From Granulicella arctica (lineage in GTDB: Bacteria > Acidobacteriota > Terriglobia > Terriglobales > Acidobacteriaceae): a stretch of 64,000 nucleotides of DNA. Shown here in pieces: positions 18,005 to 26,119 of the stretch (position 1 is the stretch's first letter; every line of letters starts with the position of its first letter). The notes beneath the pieces are model-generated. The model was not told the DNA's origin. It saw only the letters and a program-made list of their open reading frames with translations, and made no database searches. Location: the NCBI RefSeq assembly GCF_025685605.1, contig NZ_JAGTUT010000001.1:2356001-2420000 (forward strand). The letters are read 5' to 3'. Position numbers and translations under genes: made by a program.

Positions 18005-18088
18005 ATGATCGTTCTCAGCGTTTCCATCCTTGGCTTGCTTGCGTTCCTGAACAGCATTCTTCCCACCGTCTCCCTTGGTATCAAGTAG
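18005..18088 (+). CDS. Tiny hydrophobic peptide ORF B (27 residues)
   Basis: ATG to TAG ORF of 27 codons, opening MIVLSVSILGLLAF and ending VSLGIK. Like ORF A (17704-17772) it begins Met-Ile, has Ser near position 5, is hydrophobic throughout and ends Ile-Lys, and it has a strong ribosome binding site (CAGGAGAAGGG, about 6 bases upstream). The parallel architecture of two adjacent ORFs argues against chance. It is followed by a stem-loop. It converges on the LytTR regulator gene. Confidence 0.45.
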   Translation: MIVLSVSILGLLAFLNSILPTVSLGIK

Positions 18089-18096
18089 TTTTGAGA

Positions 18097-18145
18097 GCGA
18101 CCGCCGAAACTGATAATCAGCGAAGCGGTCGCCTCTTACCCTTTT
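18097..18145 (+). terminator. Stem-loop after tiny ORF B
   Basis: A perfect 8-bp stem GCGACCGC (18097-18104) / GCGGTCGC (18125-18132) with an inner CTGAT/ATCAG stem, followed by TTACCCTTTT. It is a plausible but not ideal rho-independent terminator 8 bases after ORF B. Confidence 0.5.
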
Positions 18146-18325
18146 GGGTGCCGTGGGGGAAGGTGGTAGATGCTTTTCCCGACCAAGCTGCGAGATCAAT
18201 TACAAGCCGTTTGTACTACGATATTATTATGTTACTTAAGTACATAATCGCGAAGGCGATTTCTCCCGCTACGAAATAGCGTTTGCTAATAACCTTTCAG
18301 TTCGCCTGACCTGGCCAATAAAAAT

Positions 18326-19126
18326 CTAGAGATTAAATAGTTCGCGTAGCCGCTTGGTTTGGGAGCGGCTCACAGGAATCTCCGTTTGTTTGCGGTCGTC
18401 CATCCTAAGCTGATAGCTCGAGTTGAACCACGGCACAACTTCCCGAATGTGCTTCAAATTGACGATAAATGAGCGGTGGGCTCGCCAGAATGTCTCGGGA
18501 TTGAGTTGTTCGGTCAACTCTTCCAGGGTGCGGCAGTTTGACTGCCCTTCGATCGCGGATGTCATGACATGGATTGCCCCTTCTTCGATCGAGGCGAAGC
18601 ATATTTCGCTCTGATCGACGAGAAGAAGCCGGCTCTGTGCGCGTACCACCACCTTGCCAAAGATTTTCGTGACAGCAGGCTTTGGACCCTGCACCTGCTC
18701 TTCCACAAGCCGCAACAGAGCGTCAAGCTTCGCATTGCTGGAGGAGTCTGCCGGTACGGCCTTTCGCGCCAACGCCTTCTCTACCGTCTGTTTCACTCGC
18801 TTGCGATCAAAAGGCTTGAGAAGGTAGTCCGCCGCGTTTACCTCAAATGCACGAACAGCGTAACGATCAAACGCAGTTGCAAACACGATCTGCGGTAGGG
18901 CAATCTTCTTCTCCAACAGCTTCTTCAGAACAGCAAAGCCATCAAGACCTGGCATTTGGACATCCAGAAAAACCACATCGGGATGATGAAGGCGAATCAG
19001 GTCAACCGCTTCGATGCCGTTGGTACCTTGCGCGAGCAGGTCGATGCCACCGATCGCCTCAAGCAGATACTGCAACTCCTGGCGAGCCAGTGGTTCGTCA
19101 TCGATGATTAGAGCGGTGAGTGCCAT
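18326..19126 (-). CDS. LytTR-family response regulator
   Basis: This 266-residue DNA-binding response regulator has a receiver domain at residues 1-120 with IIDDEP, the phosphoacceptor in VVFLDVQMPG, and the Thr/Lys switch residues (FATAFDRYAV, YLLKPFD). A linker leads to a C-terminal LytTR domain (about 160-266) with the typical FWRAHRSFIVNLKHIREVVPW and end motif IPVSRSQTKRLRELF. No histidine kinase is adjacent; it lies 36 bases after the zinc-ribbon membrane protein gene, as the last gene of an ECF-sigma operon. LytTR regulators often control extracellular or quorum functions; the target here is unknown. Confidence 0.93.
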   Translation of the reverse strand: MALTALIIDDEPLARQELQYLLEAIGGIDLLAQGTNGIEAVDLIRLHHPDVVFLDVQMPGLDGFAVLKKLLEKKIALPQIVFATAFDRYAVRAFEVNAADYLLKPFDRKRVKQTVEKALARKAVPADSSSNAKLDALLRLVEEQVQGPKPAVTKIFGKVVVRAQSRLLLVDQSEICFASIEEGAIHVMTSAIEGQSNCRTLEELTEQLNPETFWRAHRSFIVNLKHIREVVPWFNSSYQLRMDDRKQTEIPVSRSQTKRLRELFNL

Positions 19127-19162
19127 CGATAACCATGTTAGTCGCAGTAAGGAGGTTCGGTG

Positions 19163-19702
19163 CTAGTCACTGTAGGCGCGTAGCCGTGCGGGTGCGTGAT
19201 CCTCGGCGAGATCGTGTCCGCATTGGGTGCAATACACATCTGTGATCTGCACACCGCGGAAACATTGCCCGCACACAGGGGCCATCTGGAACTGACATTG
19301 CGGACAGAAGTGGTAGGTAGAGGTGATCTCTGTGCTGCAATGCGGACAACGCGACAGGATCGGCTGCCGCAGCAGGAAATATACAACTCCTCCGATTCCA
19401 CCGGGCATCAGGATGACGATGAGCAGCCAAAGACCGGCGGACATGTTTCTACGTTTGACGTCGCGGCTGACGTAGCCCACCAGCAGAACATAGCTTGCGA
19501 AGGCTGTTCCCGACGAATAGCCCATGAGCAGTCGCCACGGTAGCAATTCTGCCTTGTGGTGGGGAAGTATGCCGTGAAAGAGATATTGTGTCGCGGCGAA
19601 GACGATGATCGCCAAAATAATTGACCATTTTGGAATCATGGCAAGTTCAGCGTCACCTGCCTTCGGTGAACCATCCGTCTCTTTGTTCCAGAAGCCAGTC
19701 AT
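19163..19702 (-). CDS. Membrane protein with C-terminal double zinc ribbon
   Basis: A 179-residue protein with three predicted membrane helices (WSIILAIIVFAATQYLFHGI, a central ASYVLLVGYV, LWLLIVILMPGGIGGVVYFL). Four Cys-x2-Cys pairs follow: RCPHCSTE, FCPQCQ, VCGQCFRG, YCTQCGHD, forming two zinc ribbons on one side of the membrane. No named family recognised. Its start overlaps the stop of the upstream two-TM gene by four bases (ATGA). It could act as a membrane sensor or tether for the co-encoded sigma factor; this is inference. Confidence 0.75.
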   Translation of the reverse strand: MTGFWNKETDGSPKAGDAELAMIPKWSIILAIIVFAATQYLFHGILPHHKAELLPWRLLMGYSSGTAFASYVLLVGYVSRDVKRRNMSAGLWLLIVILMPGGIGGVVYFLLRQPILSRCPHCSTEITSTYHFCPQCQFQMAPVCGQCFRGVQITDVYCTQCGHDLAEDHAPARLRAYSD

Positions 19703-20106
19703 CGGATCGCCTCAGCGTCCGTCTGATTGCGTCCGCGACGAAACCAGACCATGGCGAGCAAAGCGCCGGAGACGGGCACAAACCATAAGAGAAGGAGGAA
19801 AAGATGATGGCTCTGCGCCGGCGTGTCCGAGGAGAGCAATTCGTACTGCTCGAGAACCATCCAGAAGGCCGAGAAGAGCAGGATCATGAAGATCGAGCAG
19901 ACGAGCAGCGGGAGCAGCAGGCTCCGAATCCTGCTTCGATTCGCCTGCATCGACCGAGCGCGCTCCCGAACCACGCGGTGAGTTCGATTGACCATGCTGG
20001 CTTTTGCGGCAGAGTTCAGACCTGTTATGGACGAGCGGCTCAGGACATTCGGCACTGGCAGCTCTGTTTCCAGCAGTCTGGGATGTACAGCGTTCATCGA
20101 CTTCAT
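19699..20106 (-). CDS. Small two-TM membrane protein in the ECF sigma operon
   Basis: A 135-residue protein with a basic N-terminal cytoplasmic part (RVVRERARSMQANRSRIRS) and two hydrophobic helices (LLLPLLVCSIFMILLFSAFW; LFLLLLWFVPVSGALLAMVW) separated by a short loop. It overlaps four bases with the sigma factor upstream and four with the zinc-ribbon gene downstream, implying translational coupling. Its position directly behind the sigma factor is that of an anti-sigma factor, but no ZAS or other anti-sigma motif is visible. Confidence 0.7.
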   Translation of the reverse strand: MKSMNAVHPRLLETELPVPNVLSRSSITGLNSAAKASMVNRTHRVVRERARSMQANRSRIRSLLLPLLVCSIFMILLFSAFWMVLEQYELLSSDTPAQSHHLFLLLLWFVPVSGALLAMVWFRRGRNQTDAEAIR

Positions 20107-20816
20107 CGGAGAGTCTCCGCCTGAGGCCTCGAACTGCGTAGGCGCTGCATTTCTGGCTTCAAAGCAGCCAGCCCGCGATAGAGGCGGGATTTCACCGTGG
20201 AAAGAGGAGCCTTGGTTACCCCTGCGATTTCCTCGAGCGAGAGTTCCTCGTGGAAACGAAGGACGAGTACCTCTCGATAATTGGGCTCGAGGGTCAGCAA
20301 AACTTCTGCAACTTCGGCGCTATTTTCACGAGTCTGAAATTGCTCGAGCGGGGAAGGCTCGTCAATTGCGATCTGGAATGGACGCTCATCGTCACCCGCC
20401 TCGTGCATCTCGTCGAGACTTGCCATGGTGCGCTTGCGGGAGAGATCGATGACCAGGTTGCGAGCGATGGTGAAGAGCCAGGTGTCGAAACGTGCCTTGC
20501 CGTTGTACTGCGCGCCACGCAGGAGGACGCGCATCCAGGTCTCTTGAAACAGATCTTCCGCTACTTCACGCTTGCCCGTAAGAAAAAGCAGGTAGCGTAG
20601 CAGGCGATGCTGGTAGAGCTCGATCAGATGATCGAGAACGTCTGGGTCTTGACGCTTCAGGCCACGCGCAATGACAGAGTTCTCTCGTTCTGTCTCAGCC
20701 GCGAGAGCGACGGAAGCCGCAAGTGACCGTGTCTGCACACCTGTAGAGACGGAGGAGCTGATTGAAAAGACGCCATGGGCAACGGATTCCTCGCGCTTCA
20801 CTGTGGGCACCCTCAA
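20103..20816 (-). CDS. ECF-type RNA polymerase sigma factor
   Basis: A 237-residue sigma-70 family ECF factor. Region 2 has YQHRLLRYLLFLTGKREVAE, LFQETWMRVLLRG and FDTWLFTIARNLVIDLSR; region 4 has LLTLEPNYREVLVLRFHEEL and SLEEIAGVTKAPLSTVKSRL. There is an unusually long N-terminal extension of about 50 residues. The start is uncertain: TTG at 20816 or GTG further in; no clear ATG is available. First gene of a four-gene operon (sigma, two-TM, zinc ribbon, LytTR). Confidence 0.9.
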   Translation of the reverse strand: MRVPTVKREESVAHGVFSISSSVSTGVQTRSLAASVALAAETERENSVIARGLKRQDPDVLDHLIELYQHRLLRYLLFLTGKREVAEDLFQETWMRVLLRGAQYNGKARFDTWLFTIARNLVIDLSRKRTMASLDEMHEAGDDERPFQIAIDEPSPLEQFQTRENSAEVAEVLLTLEPNYREVLVLRFHEELSLEEIAGVTKAPLSTVKSRLYRGLAALKPEMQRLRSSRPQAETLR

Positions 20817-20913
20817 AGCTTCATTTGAAATACTTATTTGTGGATATTTCTATGTAATTGTAAACGCAGTTCGCGCTTAAACCCCGTATAACTTTGAGCG
20901 GTAAACTGCAGAT

Positions 20914-21699
20914 ATGGAAGTTTTGTACGGTATTCATCCTGTTGAGGAGGCAATTCGTTCGGGCGCACGGCAGCTCGACCATGTCAGCGTTGCTCGAGAG
21001 CGGCGCGACGAAAAACTGGATCGCCTGCTCGAACTCTGCCGCTCTGCTGGAATCCGCGTCACCCACGAATCAAAAGACACGCTGACGAAGCTTGCGCGGT
21101 CGGAGATGCATCAGGGTGTTCTGGCCGTGGTCCGCGAACGCAAGTTCCTGGCGATCGAAGATTTGATGGCTGGCGAGAAGGAGGGGTATCGGTTCTTCCT
21201 CGCACTCGATGGCGTAGAGGATCCCCATAACCTGGGCGCGCTTCTTAGAACTGCTGAGGGCGCAGGCGTGGACGGCGTCATCATTCCGGAACGGCGCTCA
21301 GCTCCAATCACTGCTACCGTGGCGAAGACCTCAGCCGGAGCGTCCGAGCACGTAAAGGTCGCCCGCGTTACGAATCTTGTTCGTTCGCTGGAGCAGTTGA
21401 AGCAGAAGAATGTCTGGGTGCTGGGCCTCGATGAGCGTGGCTCGCCGGATTACATGGATTTCAATTTTAATACGGATTGCGTTCTGGTCTTAGGTCGCGA
21501 GGGAGCAGGCCTGCACGACCTTGTTAAGAAGACCTGTGATCACCTCTTACGCATACCGATGGCTGGCCAAGTCTCTTCGCTCAACGTGTCTGTCGCGGGA
21601 GCAGTAGTCATGTATGAGGCAATGCGGCAGCGTCGGCAGCCGGTTGCGCCACCTGCCGCTCCGGTGGTGCTTAAGAAGCGTAAGGGGCTCGGATCTTGA
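20914..21699 (+). CDS. rlmB: 23S rRNA (guanosine-2'-O-)-methyltransferase, TrmH/SpoU family
   Basis: A 261-residue SPOUT methyltransferase. The N-terminal substrate-binding domain opens VLYGIHPVEEAI; the knotted SAM-binding domain has ALDGVEDPHNLGALLRTAEG (motif 1), VLVLGREGAGL (motif 2) and IPMAGQVSSLNVSVAGAVVM (motif 3). The family modifies G2251 (E. coli numbering) in 23S rRNA. A Pro/Lys tail follows. Its TGA overlaps the TTG start of the next gene. Confidence 0.92.
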   Translation: MEVLYGIHPVEEAIRSGARQLDHVSVARERRDEKLDRLLELCRSAGIRVTHESKDTLTKLARSEMHQGVLAVVRERKFLAIEDLMAGEKEGYRFFLALDGVEDPHNLGALLRTAEGAGVDGVIIPERRSAPITATVAKTSAGASEHVKVARVTNLVRSLEQLKQKNVWVLGLDERGSPDYMDFNFNTDCVLVLGREGAGLHDLVKKTCDHLLRIPMAGQVSSLNVSVAGAVVMYEAMRQRRQPVAPPAAPVVLKKRKGLGS

Positions 21700-23564
21700 G
21701 GAAATTTGCAACGGCTCTATTTGGCCTGGCATTGTTGCCCGCAGGGTTCGCCCAGGAGATACCACAAAGCCAGAGTGGAACTGTTCTTTTCTCCACCGAG
21801 AAGAAAGAGCCATCCCAAGCCGTCCATCCGAGCGTAACCGATGCGCTTCCCGAGATGACCGCGGCTGGCCGTGATGCTCCTACCTTTATCAACTACGACC
21901 TTGACGTGCATCTTGCCCCTGCAAAGTCACAGATTACAGTGCGATCCAGTCTGGATGTGCGCAATGACGGCACCGAGCCGCTGCGGTACCTTGCGCTCCA
22001 GATCTCGTCGACGTTGATGTGGGAGAGCTTTGCCATCAGCGGTGCCGAGAAGAACACGCCAGTGATCTTCGGTCAGCACGAGATCGACACCGATGCGGAC
22101 CACACGGGTAAGGCCAATGAGGCAATTATCACGCTGCCACAGCCTCTCGCGCCGGGCGCGGTGGTCTCCCTGACAGCGTTTTACTCCGGCGAGATTCGCC
22201 CCAGCGCCGAGCGACTTGAGCGGATTGGAGCACCTGTCGATCAAGCTGCTTCTGCGGATTGGGACCAGATCTCTGCTGAGTCGACCGCAATTCGCGGCTT
22301 TGGCGATGTGCTCTGGTATCCGGTTGCTGCTGAGCCGGTCTTTCTCGGTGATGGGGCAAAGCTCTTTCAGGCTGTTGGAAAAAACCGATTGCGGCAGGCA
22401 CAAACGAAGATCCACCTGCGCCTCACGGTCCAGTACGTTGGGGACCCTCCCGATGCGGCTTTCTTTTGTGGGCGCCGCGAGCAGTTCGTGGCTACCAGCG
22501 AGAATCAGGATGTTCCCGTCGTTGAGTCGCCCGGTATCGCTACGGCTGATTTTGAAGCTGAAAAGCTAGGCTTCCGATCGCCAAGCCTCTTTCTGACAGA
22601 TCGAGCGGCAACTGTCACGAGTGACACGCTGATTGCCGCTGTCACGGACCATTACGATGCACTACCTCAGTATGGTGCGGGCGCGGCACTCGTGAAGCCA
22701 CTGCTTACGGAATGGTTAGGGACGGTGCCCCTTAGCCAGTTGATGATTCTTGATCACTCCGGGCAGCCGTTTGAAGATGGAGCCTTTCTGGTGCTCCCGA
22801 TGCGCGCCAGCAGTGCGGCGACGCTCGCTCCTTCGCTTGTTCATACACTTGCTCATGCCTGGTTCCGCTCGACGCATCCCTGGCTCGATGAGGGCGTCTC
22901 GCAATTTATGTCCTTGCTTTGGACGGAACAGAACCAGGGCAGAGCGGCGGCAGTGGAGATGCTGCAGCAGCAGGCGAATGCGCTTGCCCTGGTTGAGCCC
23001 GAGATTGTTCCTGGAAATGACAACGTAGGGCAGAGCCTTATTCACGCAAGTGATGATGTCTACTACCGTACGAAGGCATCTGCCGTTCTGTGGATGTTGC
23101 GTTCAGCGGCGGGCGATGATGCTCTCAAGCAGACTCTGATCGCTTATCGCAAGGATCGCAAGCAGGACAGTGATCCGGTCGGGTTTGAGCTTGCTCTAGA
23201 GAAGAATTCTCACAAGGACTTGCGCTGGTTCTTCGATGACTGGGTGTACCGGGATCGAGGGCTACCTGACCTTACCATCGTGAATGTCACCCCAAGGGCG
23301 CTGCCTCCGCAAGGTGGTAAACCGGCAGGCTGGCTGGTATCCGCTGAAGTGAGAAACGATGGAGATGCGGTTGCTGATGTGCCGGTGACGGTGCGCTCTG
23401 GAACACTATCGGCGACGGAACGACTGCGAATACCGGGGCATTCCAGCACCTCGACGCGCATTCTTTTTGAAGGGACGCCAGATGAGGTCCAGGTAAACGA
23501 TGGGACTGTCCCGGAGATGCGCAACTCGGTGCATACCATTCAGGTCAGGGTACGAACGCAGTAG
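21696..23564 (+). CDS. M1-peptidase-like secreted protein lacking the catalytic Glu
   Basis: A 622-residue protein starting with TTG at 21696, overlapping the rlmB stop (TTGA); a signal peptide (MRKFATALFGLALLPAGFAQ) supports this start. The N-terminal beta domain (INYDLDVHLAPAKSQITVRS) resembles the M1 aminopeptidase saddle. In the zinc region HTLAHAWF ... WLDEGVSQF aligns with HExxHxWF ... WLNEGFA: the two His ligands and the third ligand Glu remain, but the general-base Glu of HExxH is Thr. Hydrolysis by the usual mechanism is therefore not expected. The C-terminal part has a Gluzincin-like helical region ending in FFDDWVYRDRGLPDLTIVNV and a beta domain. Role unknown; perhaps a binding protein. 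Confidence 0.82.
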   Translation: MRKFATALFGLALLPAGFAQEIPQSQSGTVLFSTEKKEPSQAVHPSVTDALPEMTAAGRDAPTFINYDLDVHLAPAKSQITVRSSLDVRNDGTEPLRYLALQISSTLMWESFAISGAEKNTPVIFGQHEIDTDADHTGKANEAIITLPQPLAPGAVVSLTAFYSGEIRPSAERLERIGAPVDQAASADWDQISAESTAIRGFGDVLWYPVAAEPVFLGDGAKLFQAVGKNRLRQAQTKIHLRLTVQYVGDPPDAAFFCGRREQFVATSENQDVPVVESPGIATADFEAEKLGFRSPSLFLTDRAATVTSDTLIAAVTDHYDALPQYGAGAALVKPLLTEWLGTVPLSQLMILDHSGQPFEDGAFLVLPMRASSAATLAPSLVHTLAHAWFRSTHPWLDEGVSQFMSLLWTEQNQGRAAAVEMLQQQANALALVEPEIVPGNDNVGQSLIHASDDVYYRTKASAVLWMLRSAAGDDALKQTLIAYRKDRKQDSDPVGFELALEKNSHKDLRWFFDDWVYRDRGLPDLTIVNVTPRALPPQGGKPAGWLVSAEVRNDGDAVADVPVTVRSGTLSATERLRIPGHSSTSTRILFEGTPDEVQVNDGTVPEMRNSVHTIQVRVRTQ

Positions 23565-23566
23565 CT

Positions 23567-25228
23567 TTAACGATGCATGAAGTGTCGCGGCACTGCCGCA
23601 GCGGCTCTACTGCCCTGCCAGAACTGCGCACCACCCCAGTTTCGGGTTGAGGTGAGATCGAAGCGAAATGGTGTGGATGTGGCGACCGTTGGCAGGACGC
23701 TGGAAAGTCCGTCACCAAGCTGCGGCACGGCCGCTCCAAGGGCGAGAAGCTTCGAGGGAAGCGCTGTTCCAGTCAGGTGAAGCGTGTATCCAAACTGGTC
23801 GAGGCGACCTTCGACGGTGGCAAAGTCGCGGCCTCCGAGCATCAGCGGAACTGGCGCAAGAACGAATACTGGACGCTGCCTTTGATTGCCTGGTAGCGAG
23901 ATGACGCGACCGCTCACAGTGCCCGAAATAATAGGAAGATCCGCGACTGACGGCACAATGAGTGAGGCGTCTGCGAGTGTAAACTGACCTCCCCATTGCG
24001 CGGAAGGCGTTGCTTCCGGCCTTAGAAAGACGCTGCCTGCAAGGGTTCCCGTTGCCGAGATATCCGGGCTGAGTCGGGAACTTGCAACATGCATCCAGTC
24101 CAGCAGGGCTGCAGCGGGAATTCCAGGGGTTCCAAAGTCCGCAGATGATTTGGACATGGCGTGAGTGTCTGGGATCGACGCCGTGAGCGCGAAGGTCTTT
24201 GGGGCGGCCGTCAAGGCTTGTGGCCAACTACAGCTGATATCCGTGACTGACCGGAAGGCCGAGGTCTGAATAGCCTGACACTCGGCATCGATCGACACGG
24301 TATGCAAGGGGACAAAGTCTGCTCGGCGCATGTCCGTGAAGTGGAGCGCGGCCTGCACGGAACTTCTGCCAACAGTGCCTTGGGCAGAGGCGGAGAGAAG
24401 CATGGAGCCGCGGACTCCGGCGTCGTGCCCGAGTACGACGCGGCTTGCTTCGCCAAGGGGCGCGTTGCGCCACTCTGCGTGGAGATCAATCGGTACATCG
24501 TTCAAGGCGGCAGCGCGTCCGAGGGTACCTTCGAGGCGGATCGTTCCCGTGTCGGAGGCGCTTGTATCGGTGCGAACCGGCTTACCGCTCAGGCGAAGTT
24601 GCCACTGCTGCGGGGTGTTGAGCCAGAGAGCGACCTCTGCCTCGGTGAGCGAGATCGGTGTCTTCTCCTGATCGAGCTTCAGGTTGAGGCGAGCGCCTGT
24701 CGCCTCGATGTATGGGAAGCGTGGCGCTGCGCTGGAGCGTGTCTGCGCTGTGGGCGCGGCGTTGATCCGGGCTGCCTGAAGGAGAATACCTTCGAGGTTC
24801 CACTTGCCTGCGCTGGTTCTTACAAGATTGATGCTGGGATCGGTGAAGCTGATGCGCGTGAACTCGATGCGACGACGCCAGAGAGAGCTGATGCGGAGTG
24901 TGGCGCGGACTTCGCTGGCGCGGACGAAAGGCTCCGCGCCGAACGCAGGATCATCGGCTATGACGAAGTTCTCGATGGTCAGACCGGGAAGCGGGAAGAC
25001 GGTAAGCGAGATACGATCCAGGTGAATCGGTCGCCCAAGGCTCTCGCTCAAGCTGGTGACGATTCGTCGCTGGAACCGGTTGACGTTGAGTAGCGGAAGA
25101 GCGAAGCCGATCAAGATCAGCAGGAGCAACAGACCGAAGATGGGCAGGAGTCTGCGAGACAGCGGACGCTTTCGCTGCCTCGCACTGTGGCTTCGCTCGT
25201 AGGTGGAGTCAATTTCCTGCATCTGCAT
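23567..25228 (-). CDS. AsmA-family protein
   Basis: A 553-residue inner-membrane-anchored protein. After a basic cytoplasmic N-terminus, one TM helix (LLPIFGLLLLLILIGFALPL) leads into the AsmA N-terminal repeat: NRFQRRIVTSLSESLGRPIH, LDRISLTVFPLPGLTIENFV and FTDPSINLVRTSAGKWNLEG. These are diagnostic of AsmA/TamB-like bridge proteins that move phospholipid between membranes. It stops 2 bases from the facing M1-like gene. It lies downstream of two lepB genes, probably the same transcript. Confidence 0.88.
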   Translation of the reverse strand: MQMQEIDSTYERSHSARQRKRPLSRRLLPIFGLLLLLILIGFALPLLNVNRFQRRIVTSLSESLGRPIHLDRISLTVFPLPGLTIENFVIADDPAFGAEPFVRASEVRATLRISSLWRRRIEFTRISFTDPSINLVRTSAGKWNLEGILLQAARINAAPTAQTRSSAAPRFPYIEATGARLNLKLDQEKTPISLTEAEVALWLNTPQQWQLRLSGKPVRTDTSASDTGTIRLEGTLGRAAALNDVPIDLHAEWRNAPLGEASRVVLGHDAGVRGSMLLSASAQGTVGRSSVQAALHFTDMRRADFVPLHTVSIDAECQAIQTSAFRSVTDISCSWPQALTAAPKTFALTASIPDTHAMSKSSADFGTPGIPAAALLDWMHVASSRLSPDISATGTLAGSVFLRPEATPSAQWGGQFTLADASLIVPSVADLPIISGTVSGRVISLPGNQRQRPVFVLAPVPLMLGGRDFATVEGRLDQFGYTLHLTGTALPSKLLALGAAVPQLGDGLSSVLPTVATSTPFRFDLTSTRNWGGAQFWQGSRAAAAVPRHFMHR

Positions 25229-25255
25229 TATCCATGGTCTTCTGGCTGCTCTGGT

Positions 25256-26080
25256 TTAAAGGATACGATGCAGCGTTCGATTCCAGCGGGTCTGATCGAA
25301 CATGTGAAAGAGAACATGGCCGATGAAGCTGATCCGATCGCCTGCGCTCTGTTTGTCGATCTGGTCTGCTGGCGTCTGGAATGACCAGTAGACGAAGAGC
25401 GGTCGACCTACGATGTTCTCGCGCGGGACGAAGCCCCAATAACGACCGTCGAGACTTTCGGTCCGGTTATCTCCCAGGGCGAAGATCTTGCCGGGCGGAA
25501 CAAGCAGATCGCCATCCTGAACGTTGCGGGGAAGCTCAGCGGCCCATTGTTCGGTGACCTCTTCGTATGGCCCTGGCTTGGTGGAAGGGAAGTTGTCGCG
25601 ATAGGCGTTGAAGGCGTGCTGTGGGTTGTCATCGTCAGCAGGCTTTCCGGCCTGCGACTCATTCTGCGCAACGCCGTTCAGGTAAACGATGCCTTTGTGG
25701 AGGTGGATTCGGTCTCCCGGAATCGCGATGGCGCGCTTTACGAGGTAGAGATCCGGTTCGCCTGGCTTGAGGAAGACGATTACGTCGCCGCGATGAACAT
25801 CGCGATAGCCCATGAAGAAGGCCCAGGGAGTTGGCGGCGCGAGCGTGACACGATCGACGACAACGTGATCGCCGATGAGAAGCGTTCCAACCATCGAGGC
25901 TGAAGGGATCTCAAAGTTCTGGAAGACAAAGGTCATCACGAAGAGACCGATGATCAGGACGCCGCAGATGGAGGCGAGCGATTCGAGGAGTGTCTCCGAC
26001 TCGCTTGATGGCGTAGCAGGAGCTTCGTCAATGGACGCTGGTTCGTCGCTGATGGTCACGATTGTGGTCTCTGCAGGCAC
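25256..26080 (-). CDS. lepB: Signal peptidase I (first of two paralogs)
   Basis: Membrane-bound Ser-Lys protease cleaving signal peptides after export, 274 residues. A single N-terminal TM helix (ICGVLIIGLFVMTFVFQNFE) is followed by the catalytic Ser in IPSASMVGTL, the catalytic Lys in LVKRAIAIPGDRIH, and the conserved FALGDNRTESLDGRYWGFV. The likely start is GTG at 26080. It is arranged in tandem with a second lepB (26120-26896), sharing the same motifs but with diverged sequence. Confidence 0.95.
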   Translation of the reverse strand: MPAETTIVTISDEPASIDEAPATPSSESETLLESLASICGVLIIGLFVMTFVFQNFEIPSASMVGTLLIGDHVVVDRVTLAPPTPWAFFMGYRDVHRGDVIVFLKPGEPDLYLVKRAIAIPGDRIHLHKGIVYLNGVAQNESQAGKPADDDNPQHAFNAYRDNFPSTKPGPYEEVTEQWAAELPRNVQDGDLLVPPGKIFALGDNRTESLDGRYWGFVPRENIVGRPLFVYWSFQTPADQIDKQSAGDRISFIGHVLFHMFDQTRWNRTLHRIL

Positions 26081-26119
26081 AGGTGACAGTGTATCGCCGA
26101 TGACGGTTCGTGCAGCCTG

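Noticed and set aside
17240-18325. CRISPR array or rRNA piece in the gene-free kilobase
   Set aside because: No regularly spaced repeats and no rRNA-like blocks; only hairpins and the two tiny ORFs.
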